Part shown: positions 1 to 7,894 of the stretch, one piece after another
Numbering within the stretch: position 1 is the first letter of the stretch
Layout of the letters: every line of letters begins with the position of its first letter
Source of the DNA: Xanthomonas sp. DAR 34887
Lineage (GTDB): Bacteria; Pseudomonadota; Gammaproteobacteria; Xanthomonadales; Xanthomonadaceae
Direction: 5' to 3'
NCBI RefSeq assembly: GCF_041245805.1
Contig: NZ_CP162490.1
Location: 2,023,001-2,087,000 of the forward strand
DNA length: 64,000 bases
Translations under genes and position numbers: made by a program
Notes under the pieces: generated by a model
What the model was told of the DNA's origin: nothing
Database searches by the model: none
The model's input: the letters and a program-made list of their open reading frames with translations, nothing else

Positions 1-156
1 TTGCGGTCCGATGGCGCGCAGATGAAACGCCGGCTGCGGACGTGCCGGACGACGGGCGTCACAAAGCACGGCATCGTCTCGCCAACGCGCCATCGATTGG
101 CGCTTTTGTGCGCTGCACCACTTGTCGCTGGTGGAGCCGCTGGGTAGCGTGGAGGC

Positions 157-483
157 ATGACCTCGCATGCCCGCAAACGGATGCCGACGCTCGCTGCACT
201 GTTGCTGATCGTGCTGCTGGCGATACTGCCGACATTGCGCTCGGCAGCGACGGCCTTGCCGCCGCTGCAGGCCGAGAGCGGTCAGGCCGTTGCGCCGGAC
301 CCGCAGGCGGGCACGCAGGACACCTCGCGCAGCAGCGCCGATCAACTCGCATACGACGACACGCCGGTATTGCCGGCAGCGCCATGGCGGCCGATACGCA
401 GCGCGCCCATCTGGCGCGAGCCGGCGGCGTGGCACGGTGCCGGCACCCATCCGCGGCCGCGCCTGCGACCTCCCAGCGCCTGA
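157..483 (+). CDS. Small hypothetical secreted or membrane-anchored protein
   Basis: I do not recognise this 108-residue protein. The N-terminus has basic residues (RKR at about 6-8) followed by a long hydrophobic stretch (about residues 9-26, rich in Leu/Ala/Ile), as expected for a signal peptide or membrane anchor. The remainder is Pro/Ala-rich, of low complexity and without motifs. A GGAGG lies only one base before the chosen ATG and 25 bases before the next ATG (181), so neither start has good spacing. It precedes the carbonic anhydrase gene on the same strand with a 180-bp gap. A chance ORF in GC-rich DNA is a real alternative. Bases 1-156 hold nothing I can identify. Confidence 0.35.
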   Translation: MTSHARKRMPTLAALLLIVLLAILPTLRSAATALPPLQAESGQAVAPDPQAGTQDTSRSSADQLAYDDTPVLPAAPWRPIRSAPIWREPAAWHGAGTHPRPRLRPPSA

Positions 484-664
484 CCGAGCGGCGCCGATCC
501 CGCTCGGCCGGAGGCCGGCTCTGGCTCGATCGCCGCTTCAAGGTCCAACGCCCGCCTGCCGCTGCGGCATTCGTGCAGTGCGCCCCGGCGCGACGCTCAC
601 GTTCCTTCCCTAGTTCTGCGGCATCCGCCGCGGCGACGCCTTCCCCTTGTCCCGAGGTTCCCCC

Positions 665-1354
665 ATGGAAAGTCTGCTCAATGGTTTCCGCCACTTCCGC
701 AAAGAGGTCTATCCGCGTCAGCGCGGCCTGTTCCGGCAACTGGCCGGCGGCCAGACCCCGCATACGCTGTTCATCACCTGTGCCGATTCGCGGGTGATGC
801 CGGAACTGATGTTCGCCGCGCAGCCCGGCGAACTGTTCGTCTACCGCAATATCGGCAACGTGGTGCCGCCGTACTCGCAGCACGTCAGCGGCGTGGTCGC
901 GGCGATCGAATACGCGGTGGCGGTGTTGCAGGTGAAGCACATCGTGGTCTGCGGCCACACCGACTGCGGCGCGATGAAGGCGGTGCTCGATCCCGACGCG
1001 CTGCAGGACGTGCCCAACGTGGCCGCCTGGCTCAAGCACACCGACAGCGCGCGCCAGGTCGCCGCGCAGCACGATCACGCCGGGCACCCCGAGGACGCGC
1101 TGCACTGCCTGACCGAGGAAAACGTGGTGTCGCAGCTGGACCATCTGCGAACCCAGCCGGTGGTGGCGGCGCGGCTGGCGCGCGGCGCGCTGCGGATCCA
1201 TGGCTGGATCTACGACATCGCCCACGGCGAGATCCGCGCCTTCGATGCCGAGCAGGGCCGCTTCGTGCCGCTGCTGCCGGAAGAAGGCAAGCGCGCGCCC
1301 GAAGCCACCCCGCGCCCGCGCCTGGCGCCGGTCCTGCGCAACGTCGCGATCTGA
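665..1354 (+). CDS. Beta-class carbonic anhydrase
   Basis: The enzyme interconverts CO2 and bicarbonate in the cytoplasm. The 229-residue product has the beta-class zinc site: Cys39, the Asp41/Arg43 dyad (CADSR), His98 and Cys101 (CGHTDC). Its length is normal for bacterial beta-CAs. A TTG at 647 would add six residues, but the ATG at 665 begins the conserved region (MESLLNGF) and is preferred. It lies 11 bp before a SulP transporter gene, so the two are very probably cotranscribed. That pairing suggests bicarbonate supply or interconversion for the transporter; this role is inferred from context, while the CA assignment follows from the motifs. Confidence 0.95.
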   Translation: MESLLNGFRHFRKEVYPRQRGLFRQLAGGQTPHTLFITCADSRVMPELMFAAQPGELFVYRNIGNVVPPYSQHVSGVVAAIEYAVAVLQVKHIVVCGHTDCGAMKAVLDPDALQDVPNVAAWLKHTDSARQVAAQHDHAGHPEDALHCLTEENVVSQLDHLRTQPVVAARLARGALRIHGWIYDIAHGEIRAFDAEQGRFVPLLPEEGKRAPEATPRPRLAPVLRNVAI

Positions 1355-1365
1355 AGGAGGCGAGC

Positions 1366-2937
1366 ATGCGAACCATGACAGAACCTTCCCGCGGCGGTGC
1401 GTCCGCGCTCGCCGGCTACCTGCGCAACGGCGCGTTCGGCCGCGACCTGCTGGCCTCGGTGGTGGTGTTCCTGGTCGCGCTGCCGCTGTGCATGGGCATC
1501 GCCATCGCCTCGGGCATGCCGCCGGCGGCCGGCCTGATCACCGGCATCGTCGGCGGCCTGGTGGTCGGCATGATCGCCGGCTCGCCGCTGCAGGTCAGCG
1601 GCCCGGCCGCCGGCCTGGCCGTGCTGGTGTTCGAGCTGGTCCGCCAGCATGGCGTGGCCGCGTTGGGACCGGTGATCCTGCTGGCCGGTGCGATCCAGTT
1701 GCTTGCGGGGCTGTGCCGGGCCGGGGTGTGGTTCCGCATGACCTCGCCGGCGGTGGTCGCCGGCATGCTTTCGGGCATCGGCATCCTGATCGTCGCCTCG
1801 CAATCGCACGTGCTGATGGATGCGGCGCCGAAGGCGCGCGGGCTGGAAAATTTCGCCGCGTTGCCGGCGGTGCTGTGGCAGACGCTGGACGCGGGCGTGG
1901 GCCGCGCCGCGCTGTTGGTCGGGCTGGGTACCATCGCGATCATGCTGGCGTGGGAGCGGCTGCGTCCGCAGCCGCTGCGCTTCGTGCCCGGCGCATTGCT
2001 GGCGGTGGTGGCGATGACCGCGCTGGTGCAGCTGCAGGGCATGGACGTGCGCAAGGTCGACGTGCCGGCCAACCTGTTCTCCGCGATCCAGACCCCGAGC
2101 CTGGCCGAGATGCTCGGCGTGTTCGACGCGACGCTGTTGCTGTCGGCCTTCACCTTCGCCTTCATCGCCAGTGCCGAGACCCTGTTGTCGGCGGCGGCGG
2201 TGGACCGTATGCACGACGGTCCGCGCACCCATTACGACCGCGAACTCGCCGCGCAGGGCGTGGGCAACATGCTGTGCGGCTTTCTCGGCGCGTTGCCGAT
2301 GACCGGGGTGATCGTGCGCAGCGCGGCCAACGTGCAGGCCGGCGCCGCCACGCGCATGTCCACCATCCTGCACGCCGGCTGGCTGCTGGTGTTCGCGCTG
2401 CTGCTGCCGTGGCTGCTGCGGATGACCCCGGTGGCATGCCTGGCCGGCATCCTGGTCTACACCGGGCTGAAGATGGTCAAGCTCGGGCAGGTGCGCGACC
2501 TGGCCGCCTACGGCCGCGGCACCGCGGCGATCTACCTGGCGACCACCTTCGCCATCGTCGCCACCGACCTGCTCACCGGCGTGCTGATCGGTTTTGCGTT
2601 GTCGCTGCTGCGCCTGGCGTTGCAGCAGTCGCGGTTGAAGGTCGGCGTGCATGCGCACGAAGATGCGGGCGGCAGTGCCGCGGCCGGCGCCGGCAAGCTG
2701 CGCCTGTCGCTGGAGGGCTCGGCGACCTTCCTGCGCGTGCCGACGATGGCGCGCGCCCTGGAACGGCTGCCGCCCAACACCGAGCTGCATCTGGACGTGG
2801 CACGGTTGCATCACGTCGACCATGCCTGCCTGGAACTGCTGCGCGACTGGAGCCGCAACGCCGCCGCCCGCGGCTGCGCGCTGGTGGTGGACTGGAAGGA
2901 ACTGGACCGACGCGTGGAGGGGCAGCGCGCGGCGTAG
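1366..2937 (+). CDS. SulP-family inorganic anion transporter
   Basis: This 523-residue inner-membrane protein has about ten or more hydrophobic segments (from residue 30 to about 415) with the Gly/Pro-rich N-terminal SulP core (VALPLCMGIAIASGMPPAAG). A compact soluble C-terminal segment (about 433-523) has the strand/helix pattern of a STAS domain. Members carry sulfate, bicarbonate or other anions by Na+ or H+ coupling. The start ATG at 1366 overlaps an AAGGAGG ribosome site just upstream. The neighbouring carbonic anhydrase favours bicarbonate as substrate; SulP-CA fusions and neighbours are known in bacteria. Sequence alone does not settle specificity. Confidence 0.9.
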   Translation: MRTMTEPSRGGASALAGYLRNGAFGRDLLASVVVFLVALPLCMGIAIASGMPPAAGLITGIVGGLVVGMIAGSPLQVSGPAAGLAVLVFELVRQHGVAALGPVILLAGAIQLLAGLCRAGVWFRMTSPAVVAGMLSGIGILIVASQSHVLMDAAPKARGLENFAALPAVLWQTLDAGVGRAALLVGLGTIAIMLAWERLRPQPLRFVPGALLAVVAMTALVQLQGMDVRKVDVPANLFSAIQTPSLAEMLGVFDATLLLSAFTFAFIASAETLLSAAAVDRMHDGPRTHYDRELAAQGVGNMLCGFLGALPMTGVIVRSAANVQAGAATRMSTILHAGWLLVFALLLPWLLRMTPVACLAGILVYTGLKMVKLGQVRDLAAYGRGTAAIYLATTFAIVATDLLTGVLIGFALSLLRLALQQSRLKVGVHAHEDAGGSAAAGAGKLRLSLEGSATFLRVPTMARALERLPPNTELHLDVARLHHVDHACLELLRDWSRNAAARGCALVVDWKELDRRVEGQRAA

Positions 2938-2975
2938 CGGGCTGCGACGTTTGATGCGTCTTCATGAAAAGCGTG

Positions 2976-3286
2976 CAGGAGCGGCTTCGGTCGCGACGCG
3001 CGCAGATGCGGGCATTGCGGCTTCGGAAAGTGGTCGCGGCTGAAGCCGCTCCTACAAGGCCTGCGAACTAGCCGGCTGGGTGCACTGTAGGAGCGGCTTC
3101 AGCCGCGACGAGCGAAGCGGTGGATGTTCCGAACTGGCATGCAGTCGGGACTGCGGTCCCTCCCACAAGAGGTCTCGCAACTCGACTGCGCTGCGGAAAC
3201 CCTTGTGGGAGCGACTTCAGTCGCGACGAGGGAAACTGTGGAGTCCCGGCTTCGGTCGCTGTCGCGGCTAAAGCCGCGCTCCGCAG
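2976..3286. repeat. Cluster of six REP-like palindromic units
   Basis: Six related copies lie in the 390-bp gap between the SulP gene and nth: about 2976-3000 (degenerate), 3033-3056 (minus orientation), 3086-3109 (plus), 3144-3169 and 3202-3227 (GGGAC/GCGAC variants), and 3261-3286 (degenerate). The core is GGAGCGGCTTCAGCCGC, itself a short hairpin. Variants differ by compensating changes in both arms (AGCGACTTCAGTCGC, AGGGACTTCAGTCCC). Adjacent copies in opposite orientation can form longer hairpins. I see no gene in this gap. Confidence 0.9.
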
Positions 3287-3327
3287 TGCATCTGATCGGC
3301 GCTGCGGCGGCTATCGTTCGAACCACC

Positions 3328-4002
3328 TCACCCTGGCGTCTTGTCCTTGAACCGGCACAGGTCGCGGATCACGCAGCGTGGGCACTCCGGTTTGCGCGCC
3401 TTGCACACGTAGCGGCCATGCAGGATCAGCCAGTGGTGCGCATCGTGCAGGAACTGCGTTGGCACCCGCTTGAGCAGGGCGTCCTCGACCGCGCGCACGT
3501 CCTTGCCCGGGGCAAGGCCGGTGCGGTTGGCGACGCGGAAGATATGCGTGTCCACCGCGATGGTCGGCTCGCCGAAGGCGGTGTTGAGCACCACGTTGGC
3601 GGTCTTGCGGCCGACCCCCGGCAAGGCCTCCAGCGCGGCGCGCTCGCGCGGCACGTCGCCGCCGTACTGCTCGACCAGGATGCGGCAGGTGGCGATCACG
3701 TTCTTGGCTTTCGCGTTGAACAGGCCGATGGTGGAGATGTAGCGCTTCAGGCCATCCTCGCCCAGCGCCAGGATCGCCGCCGGCGTGTTCGCCACCGGAT
3801 AGAGACGACGCGTGGCCTTGTTGACCCCGACATCGGTGGCCTGCGCCGACAGGATCACCGCGATCAGCAGCTCGAACGGTGTGCTGTATTCCAGCTCGGT
3901 GGTCGGCGTGGGATTGAGTTCGGACAGGCGCGAGAACAGTTCGTGGATCTCGGCCTTGCTCAACGTGGGTCCACGCCTTGGCGCGGCGAGCGCGGCGCTC
4001 AT
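3328..4002 (-). CDS. nth: Endonuclease III
   Basis: This DNA glycosylase/AP-lyase removes oxidised pyrimidines in base excision repair. The 224-residue protein has the helix-hairpin-helix LPGVGRKTANVVLN (about 127-140) with the catalytic Lys133, the catalytic Asp151 in AVDTHIF, and a C-terminal [4Fe-4S] loop with Cys200, 207, 210 and 216 (C-X6-C-X2-C-X5-C). The length is slightly above the E. coli enzyme owing to about ten extra N-terminal residues. The start ATG at 4002 overlaps the TGA of the upstream small gene by 4 bp, which suggests translational coupling. Confidence 0.97.
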   Translation of the reverse strand: MSAALAAPRRGPTLSKAEIHELFSRLSELNPTPTTELEYSTPFELLIAVILSAQATDVGVNKATRRLYPVANTPAAILALGEDGLKRYISTIGLFNAKAKNVIATCRILVEQYGGDVPRERAALEALPGVGRKTANVVLNTAFGEPTIAVDTHIFRVANRTGLAPGKDVRAVEDALLKRVPTQFLHDAHHWLILHGRYVCKARKPECPRCVIRDLCRFKDKTPG

Positions 4003-4367
4003 TGCGCACCTCGCGCGGCCGCTTTGGCCTTGGCCCGTGCCAGGATCGCCGCCGCGGCCGGCGGCAGCGACGGTGCCGCAGCGGCGACGCTCGCCGGCGG
4101 CGCTCGCCGCGCCTCGCGTGCGGCGGCGCGGCGTGCCAGGCGCGCGGCGCGCGCGCGGTAGCGTTCGCGCGCGGCCCAGGCCTCGCGCAGGCGTTGTTGC
4201 GCCGCCAGCAGCTGCGTGCGCAATTGCGGATGCGCCGGATCGAGCAGGTCGTCGTCGGCGGTGCCGGCGTACTCCATCAGGCCGCCATCGATCGCCGCGT
4301 CGAGATCGTCGTCGAGCACCCAGCGCAGCAGTTGCAGCGGCGATGCGGGAGAGGGCAGATCGGACAT
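3999..4367 (-). CDS. Hypothetical protein between crotonase and nth
   Basis: I do not recognise a function for this 122-residue soluble protein. The N-terminal half is acidic (VLDDDLDAAIDGG), and the middle is a helical Arg/Ala/Glu-rich stretch (about 50-90) that may form a coiled coil. The C-terminus is Ala/Pro/Lys-rich. No signal peptide or membrane segment is seen. It sits 12 bp after the crotonase gene and its stop overlaps the nth start by 4 bp, so the three genes look like an operon. The consistent overlap and frame support a real gene. Confidence 0.7.
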   Translation of the reverse strand: MSDLPSPASPLQLLRWVLDDDLDAAIDGGLMEYAGTADDDLLDPAHPQLRTQLLAAQQRLREAWAARERYRARAARLARRAAAREARRAPPASVAAAAPSLPPAAAAILARAKAKAAARGAQ

Positions 4368-4379
4368 CGGGCGCGCGGC

Positions 4380-5168
4380 TCAGCGATTGCGGAACAGCGG
4401 CGGGCGCCGCTCCAGGAATGCGCGCGTGCCTTCGCGCATGTCCTCGCTGGAGAACAGCAGGCCGAACTGCGCGGTCTCGTACTCGAGGCCTTGCTCGATC
4501 GCCGATTCGGCGCCGACCTGGATCGCGTCGAGGATGCCGCGCAATGCCAGCGGCGCGGCGCCGGCCAGTTGCTGCGCCAGTTGCAATGTAGCCTCGCGCA
4601 ACTCGGCCGCAGGCACCACGCGGTTGACCAGGCCCAACTGCAGCGCGCGCGCCGCATCGATCGGCGTGCCGAGCAGGCACAGTTCCAGTGCCGCGGCGCG
4701 GCCGGCCAGGCGCACCAGGCGCTGGGTGCCGCCGAAGCCGGGGATCAGCCCGAGGTTGATCTCCGGCTGGCCGAGCCGGGCGCTGTCGGCGGCCACGCGC
4801 AGGTGGCAGGCCATGGCCAGTTCCAGCCCGCCGCCGAGCGCGAATCCGTTGACCATGGCCAGGACCGGCTTGCTCAGGCGCTCGATGCGGCGCATCAGGC
4901 GCTGGCCGAGCTGCGAGAAGTCGCGCCCCTGAACCGGTGTGAGTTCGTTCATTTCGGCGATGTCGGCGCCGGCCACGAAGGCCTTCTCGCCGGCGCCGGT
5001 CAGCACCACGACGCGGATGGCCGGGTCGGCCTCGGCCTCGGCGAAGGCCGCGTCCAGTGCCTGTAATGTTTGGCGATTCAACGCGTTGAGCTTGTCAGCG
5101 CGGTTCACGGTGACGATGCGGATCGCATCCTGGGTCGCGGTGACGACCGGCGTGCCGGACATGGCCAT
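4380..5168 (-). CDS. Enoyl-CoA hydratase/isomerase (crotonase family)
   Basis: This predicted acyl-CoA enzyme hydrates trans-2-enoyl-CoA. The 262 residues show the crotonase fold: oxyanion-hole segment AFVAGADI (about 63-70), GGGLELAMACH with Glu116, and PEINLGLIPGFGGTQRL with Glu136. These correspond to the two catalytic glutamates of true hydratases, so hydratase activity is likely. An alternative ATG two codons in (5162) would shorten it slightly. It is the first gene of the minus-strand set ending with nth. The exact chain-length preference and pathway are unknown. Confidence 0.92.
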   Translation of the reverse strand: MAMSGTPVVTATQDAIRIVTVNRADKLNALNRQTLQALDAAFAEAEADPAIRVVVLTGAGEKAFVAGADIAEMNELTPVQGRDFSQLGQRLMRRIERLSKPVLAMVNGFALGGGLELAMACHLRVAADSARLGQPEINLGLIPGFGGTQRLVRLAGRAAALELCLLGTPIDAARALQLGLVNRVVPAAELREATLQLAQQLAGAAPLALRGILDAIQVGAESAIEQGLEYETAQFGLLFSSEDMREGTRAFLERRPPLFRNR

Positions 5169-5281
5169 TCCTGAGATGTAAAAAAAGAGTGAAGGGAACT
5201 CCGGCGGCGCAAGCTTGTCAGAATTGCGTCGTCGGTAGCGGTTATGCGCCGCGGCGGCTATCCTAACGCGTCATCTCAGGC

Positions 5282-5301
5282 GGCACAGGCCGTCCTGTGC
5301 C
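5282..5301 (+). promoter_or_regulatory. Perfect 8-bp hairpin in the leader of the FKBP-like gene
   Basis: GGCACAGG and CCTGTGCC flank a CCGT loop, eight bases before the GGAG ribosome site (5310-5313) of the downstream gene. The position suits either a leader stem or an operator dyad; no regulator is adjacent. The function is unknown. Confidence 0.45.
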
Positions 5302-5322
5302 ACCACCCTGGAGAATTGTTTG

Positions 5323-6024
5323 ATGAAGTTGCGTTCTATCGCGGTCGCCGTGGCGGCCCTGGCCCTGAGCGGCAATGCGTTCGCCCAGGACACCTCGTCC
5401 GAGAAGGGCAAGCTGAGCTATTACTTCGGTTACGACTACGGCAACAACCTTGCCGAACTGTCCGGCCGCGGCGAGCAGCTCGATATCAATGCGGTGGTGA
5501 AGGGCTTGCAGGATGCCTACGCCAAGAAGCAGCCGGCGGTCGCCGCCGACCAGCTGAAGCCGGCCGTCGAAGCGTTCCAGAAGCGCGAGCAGGCCCGTGC
5601 CCAGCAGGCCAAGGCCGATTACGAGAAGGCCGCTGCCGAGAACAAGACCAAGAGCGACCAGTTCATCGCGCAGAACAAGGCCAAGGCCGGCGTGCAGACG
5701 CTGCCCAGCGGCGTGCAGTACCGCGTGATCGAAGCCGGCAAGGGCGCCAAGCCGACCCAGGCCAGCACCGTGCAGCTGGAAGTGGCCGGTCCGTACCCGT
5801 TCGGCCAGCGCCCGGCGCAGGCGCGTCCGGCGCAGCAGATCCCGTCGATCAAGGTCAGCGAAGTCGAGATGCAGGCCATGCGCGACACGCTGCTGCAGAT
5901 GCCGGCCGGTTCCAAGTGGGAAGTGACCCTGCCGCCGGACAAGGCCTATGGCGCCGACCCGCGTACGCCGTTCCCGCCGAACGTGGCGGTGCAGTTCGAG
6001 ATCAAGCTGGTCAGCGTCAAGTAA
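5323..6024 (+). CDS. FkpA/Mip-type periplasmic protein with degenerate FKBP domain
   Basis: The first 22 residues form a signal peptide ending at AFA-Q, so the protein is exported. Residues about 25-120 match the helical N-terminal dimerisation region of FkpA/Mip proteins, with a charged helix (KREQARAQQAKADYEKA). The C-terminal part starts like an FKBP domain (LPSGVQYRVIEAGKGAKP) and ends like one (GSKWEVTLPPDKAYG, PPNVAVQFEIKL). The section between them lacks the usual VHYTG, VFDSS and PGW segments that hold the active-site Tyr, Phe-Asp and Trp. Prolyl isomerase activity is therefore doubtful, and a chaperone role is possible. ATG 5323 is chosen over TTG 5320; GGAG lies 9 bp upstream. Confidence 0.85.
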   Translation: MKLRSIAVAVAALALSGNAFAQDTSSEKGKLSYYFGYDYGNNLAELSGRGEQLDINAVVKGLQDAYAKKQPAVAADQLKPAVEAFQKREQARAQQAKADYEKAAAENKTKSDQFIAQNKAKAGVQTLPSGVQYRVIEAGKGAKPTQASTVQLEVAGPYPFGQRPAQARPAQQIPSIKVSEVEMQAMRDTLLQMPAGSKWEVTLPPDKAYGADPRTPFPPNVAVQFEIKLVSVK

Positions 6025-6046
6025 GCGCGCCATCCAGTGCATGACG

Positions 6047-6081
6047 ATTGCGCCGGCGGCAACGCCGGCGCAATTTTTTTT
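6047..6081 (+). terminator. Rho-independent terminator
   Basis: An 11-bp perfect stem (ATTGCGCCGGC paired with GCCGGCGCAAT) with a 6-base loop is followed by a run of eight T. It lies 22 bp after the FKBP-like gene and is the clearest intrinsic terminator in the window. Confidence 0.93.
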
Positions 6082-6128
6082 GCGGCAGGGAAAGTGCCGC
6101 TGCCGGCGAATCGCGCTAGTCTGAGCAG

Positions 6129-6941
6129 GTGTCGAATCCGATGGATCCCGTCCCCCATGCGTTGCTGTCGCCCTGCATCGGCCTGTGCACGCTCGACGCG
6201 CAGGGCTACTGCGCGGGCTGCCTGCGCAGCGGCGACGAGATCGCGCGCTGGCGCGGCATGAGCGACGCCGAGCGCCGACGTTACATGCAGGACGTGCTGC
6301 CGGCGCGCGGATGGTCGCCGACGCCGGGCCAGCGCCTGGCCGAGCGCACGCGGCTGCTGCGCGCGCTGCATCCGCTGCAGCTGCCGCCCGACGGCCCCGG
6401 CTGGAACCACCACGAATTGCACGATCTGCTGCCCGACGGCGCACTGGCCGAGGCCGCGGTGCTGGTCGGGCTGCTGCCGCGTGCCGACGGCACCCACGTG
6501 CTGCTGACCCGGCGCACCGACGGCCTGCGCCACCATGGCGGCCAGGTCAGTTTTCCCGGCGGCCGCATCGAAACCGACGACGCCGACGCGGTGGCCGCGG
6601 CGATCCGCGAGAGCGAGGAAGAAATCGCGCTGTCCGCGGCGCAGGCGGAACCGCTGGGCTATCTCGATCCGTTCGTGACCATCAGCGGGTTCCGGGTGAT
6701 GCCGGTGGTGGCGGCGATCGATCCGGCGTTCGTGCCGCAGCCGCATCCCGGCGAAGTGGCCGACGTGTTCGAGGTGCCACTGGCTTACCTGATGGCGCCG
6801 GACAACCTGCGCAGCATCGAGACCGACTATCGCGGACGGCCACGCGTGGTGCTGGAATACGGCTGGCCAGGGCAGCGGATCTGGGGCGCGACCGCGGCGA
6901 TCCTGCTCAACCTGCGCCGACGACTGGAGCAAACCGCATGA
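6129..6941 (+). CDS. DUF1289-Nudix (CoA pyrophosphatase-like) fusion
   Basis: Two domains are joined in 270 residues. Residues about 14-60 are a DUF1289 Cys-rich motif (CIGLCTLDAQGYCAGCLRS) with a following ARWRGMS helix, likely binding a metal. Residues about 95-265 are a Nudix hydrolase with the box GGRIETDDADAV..AIRESEEEIAL, preceded by the HHGGQVSFPGG segment typical of NudL/CoA pyrophosphatases. The likely reaction is cleavage of CoA or related nucleotide diphosphates. GTG 6129 is used; ATG 6141 would lose four residues. The stop overlaps the next start by 4 bp (ATGA), so it is cotranscribed with the sulfurtransferase gene. Confidence 0.88.
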   Translation: MSNPMDPVPHALLSPCIGLCTLDAQGYCAGCLRSGDEIARWRGMSDAERRRYMQDVLPARGWSPTPGQRLAERTRLLRALHPLQLPPDGPGWNHHELHDLLPDGALAEAAVLVGLLPRADGTHVLLTRRTDGLRHHGGQVSFPGGRIETDDADAVAAAIRESEEEIALSAAQAEPLGYLDPFVTISGFRVMPVVAAIDPAFVPQPHPGEVADVFEVPLAYLMAPDNLRSIETDYRGRPRVVLEYGWPGQRIWGATAAILLNLRRRLEQTA

Positions 6942-7819
6942 GCGACCCGTTCTCCGAGTGGAAGCAGTTGGTCGATGCGCCGGCGCTGGCCGCCGCGCTC
7001 GGCCATCCCGACCTGCGCATCGTGGATGCGCGCTTCGCCGCTGCCGCGCTCGCCGATCCGCAGGCCGCGCAGCTGGCGCGCCAGGCCTACGCGCAGTCGC
7101 ATCTGCCCGGCGCGGTGTACGCCGATCTCAACACCGATCTGTCCGACCTCGGCCGCCGCGGCCTGGGCCGGCATCCGTTGCCCGAGGCCGATGCGTTCGC
7201 GCAGACGCTGGGGCGCTGGGGCATCGCGCCGCACACCCAGGTGGTGGTCTACGACGCCGGCGACGGCAGCATGGCCGCGGCCCGGCTGTGGTGGATGCTG
7301 GGCCTGCTCGGGCATCGCCGCGTCGCCGTGCTCGACGGCGGCCTGGCCGAATGGCGCCGGCTCGGCCTGCCGGAGACCGATGCCGCCGCCACGCCTGCGC
7401 CGTTGCCGCCGTATCCGCAGCGCTTCGATGCCAGCCTGATCGCCGATGCCGAAGAAATCGCCGCGCGCCTGCACGAGGCGCCGGGCTGGTTGCTGGATGC
7501 GCGCGCCGCCGAGCGTTTCCGCGGCGAGGTGGAACCGATCGATCCGGTCGCCGGGCACGTGCCTGGCGCGATCAACCGTCCGCTGGGCCAGAACCTGCGC
7601 GATGGGCGCCTGCGCCCGCCGCAGGAACTGCGCGCCGAACTGGAGCCGCTGCTGCACGGGCGCGATCCGCGCGAGGTGGTGCTGATGTGCGGGTCGGGCG
7701 TGACCGCCTGCCATCTGCTGTTGGCGCTGGAGCATGCGGGCCTGCACGGTGCGCGCGTGTATGCCGGTTCGTGGAGCGGCTGGATCGCCGATCCCGCCCG
7801 GCCGCGCGCCAGCGGCTGA
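6938..7819 (+). CDS. sseA: 3-mercaptopyruvate/thiosulfate sulfurtransferase
   Basis: This two-domain rhodanese of 293 residues transfers sulfur from mercaptopyruvate or thiosulfate to thiols or cyanide. The N-terminal inactive repeat spans about 10-140 and the catalytic repeat about 165-290. The active-site loop is CGSGVTAC with Cys251, the form typical of SseA-like mercaptopyruvate sulfurtransferases. Its length is close to SseA. It is coupled by ATGA overlap to the DUF1289-Nudix gene. Substrate preference rests on the loop sequence only. Confidence 0.9.
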   Translation: MSDPFSEWKQLVDAPALAAALGHPDLRIVDARFAAAALADPQAAQLARQAYAQSHLPGAVYADLNTDLSDLGRRGLGRHPLPEADAFAQTLGRWGIAPHTQVVVYDAGDGSMAAARLWWMLGLLGHRRVAVLDGGLAEWRRLGLPETDAAATPAPLPPYPQRFDASLIADAEEIAARLHEAPGWLLDARAAERFRGEVEPIDPVAGHVPGAINRPLGQNLRDGRLRPPQELRAELEPLLHGRDPREVVLMCGSGVTACHLLLALEHAGLHGARVYAGSWSGWIADPARPRASG

Positions 7820-7894
7820 CCGCTACTACAGTGCGCCGAGGCGCGCCCGCGCGACGCAGAGGAGACATGGGTGGCAGGTAGAAGGGCTGAGGCG

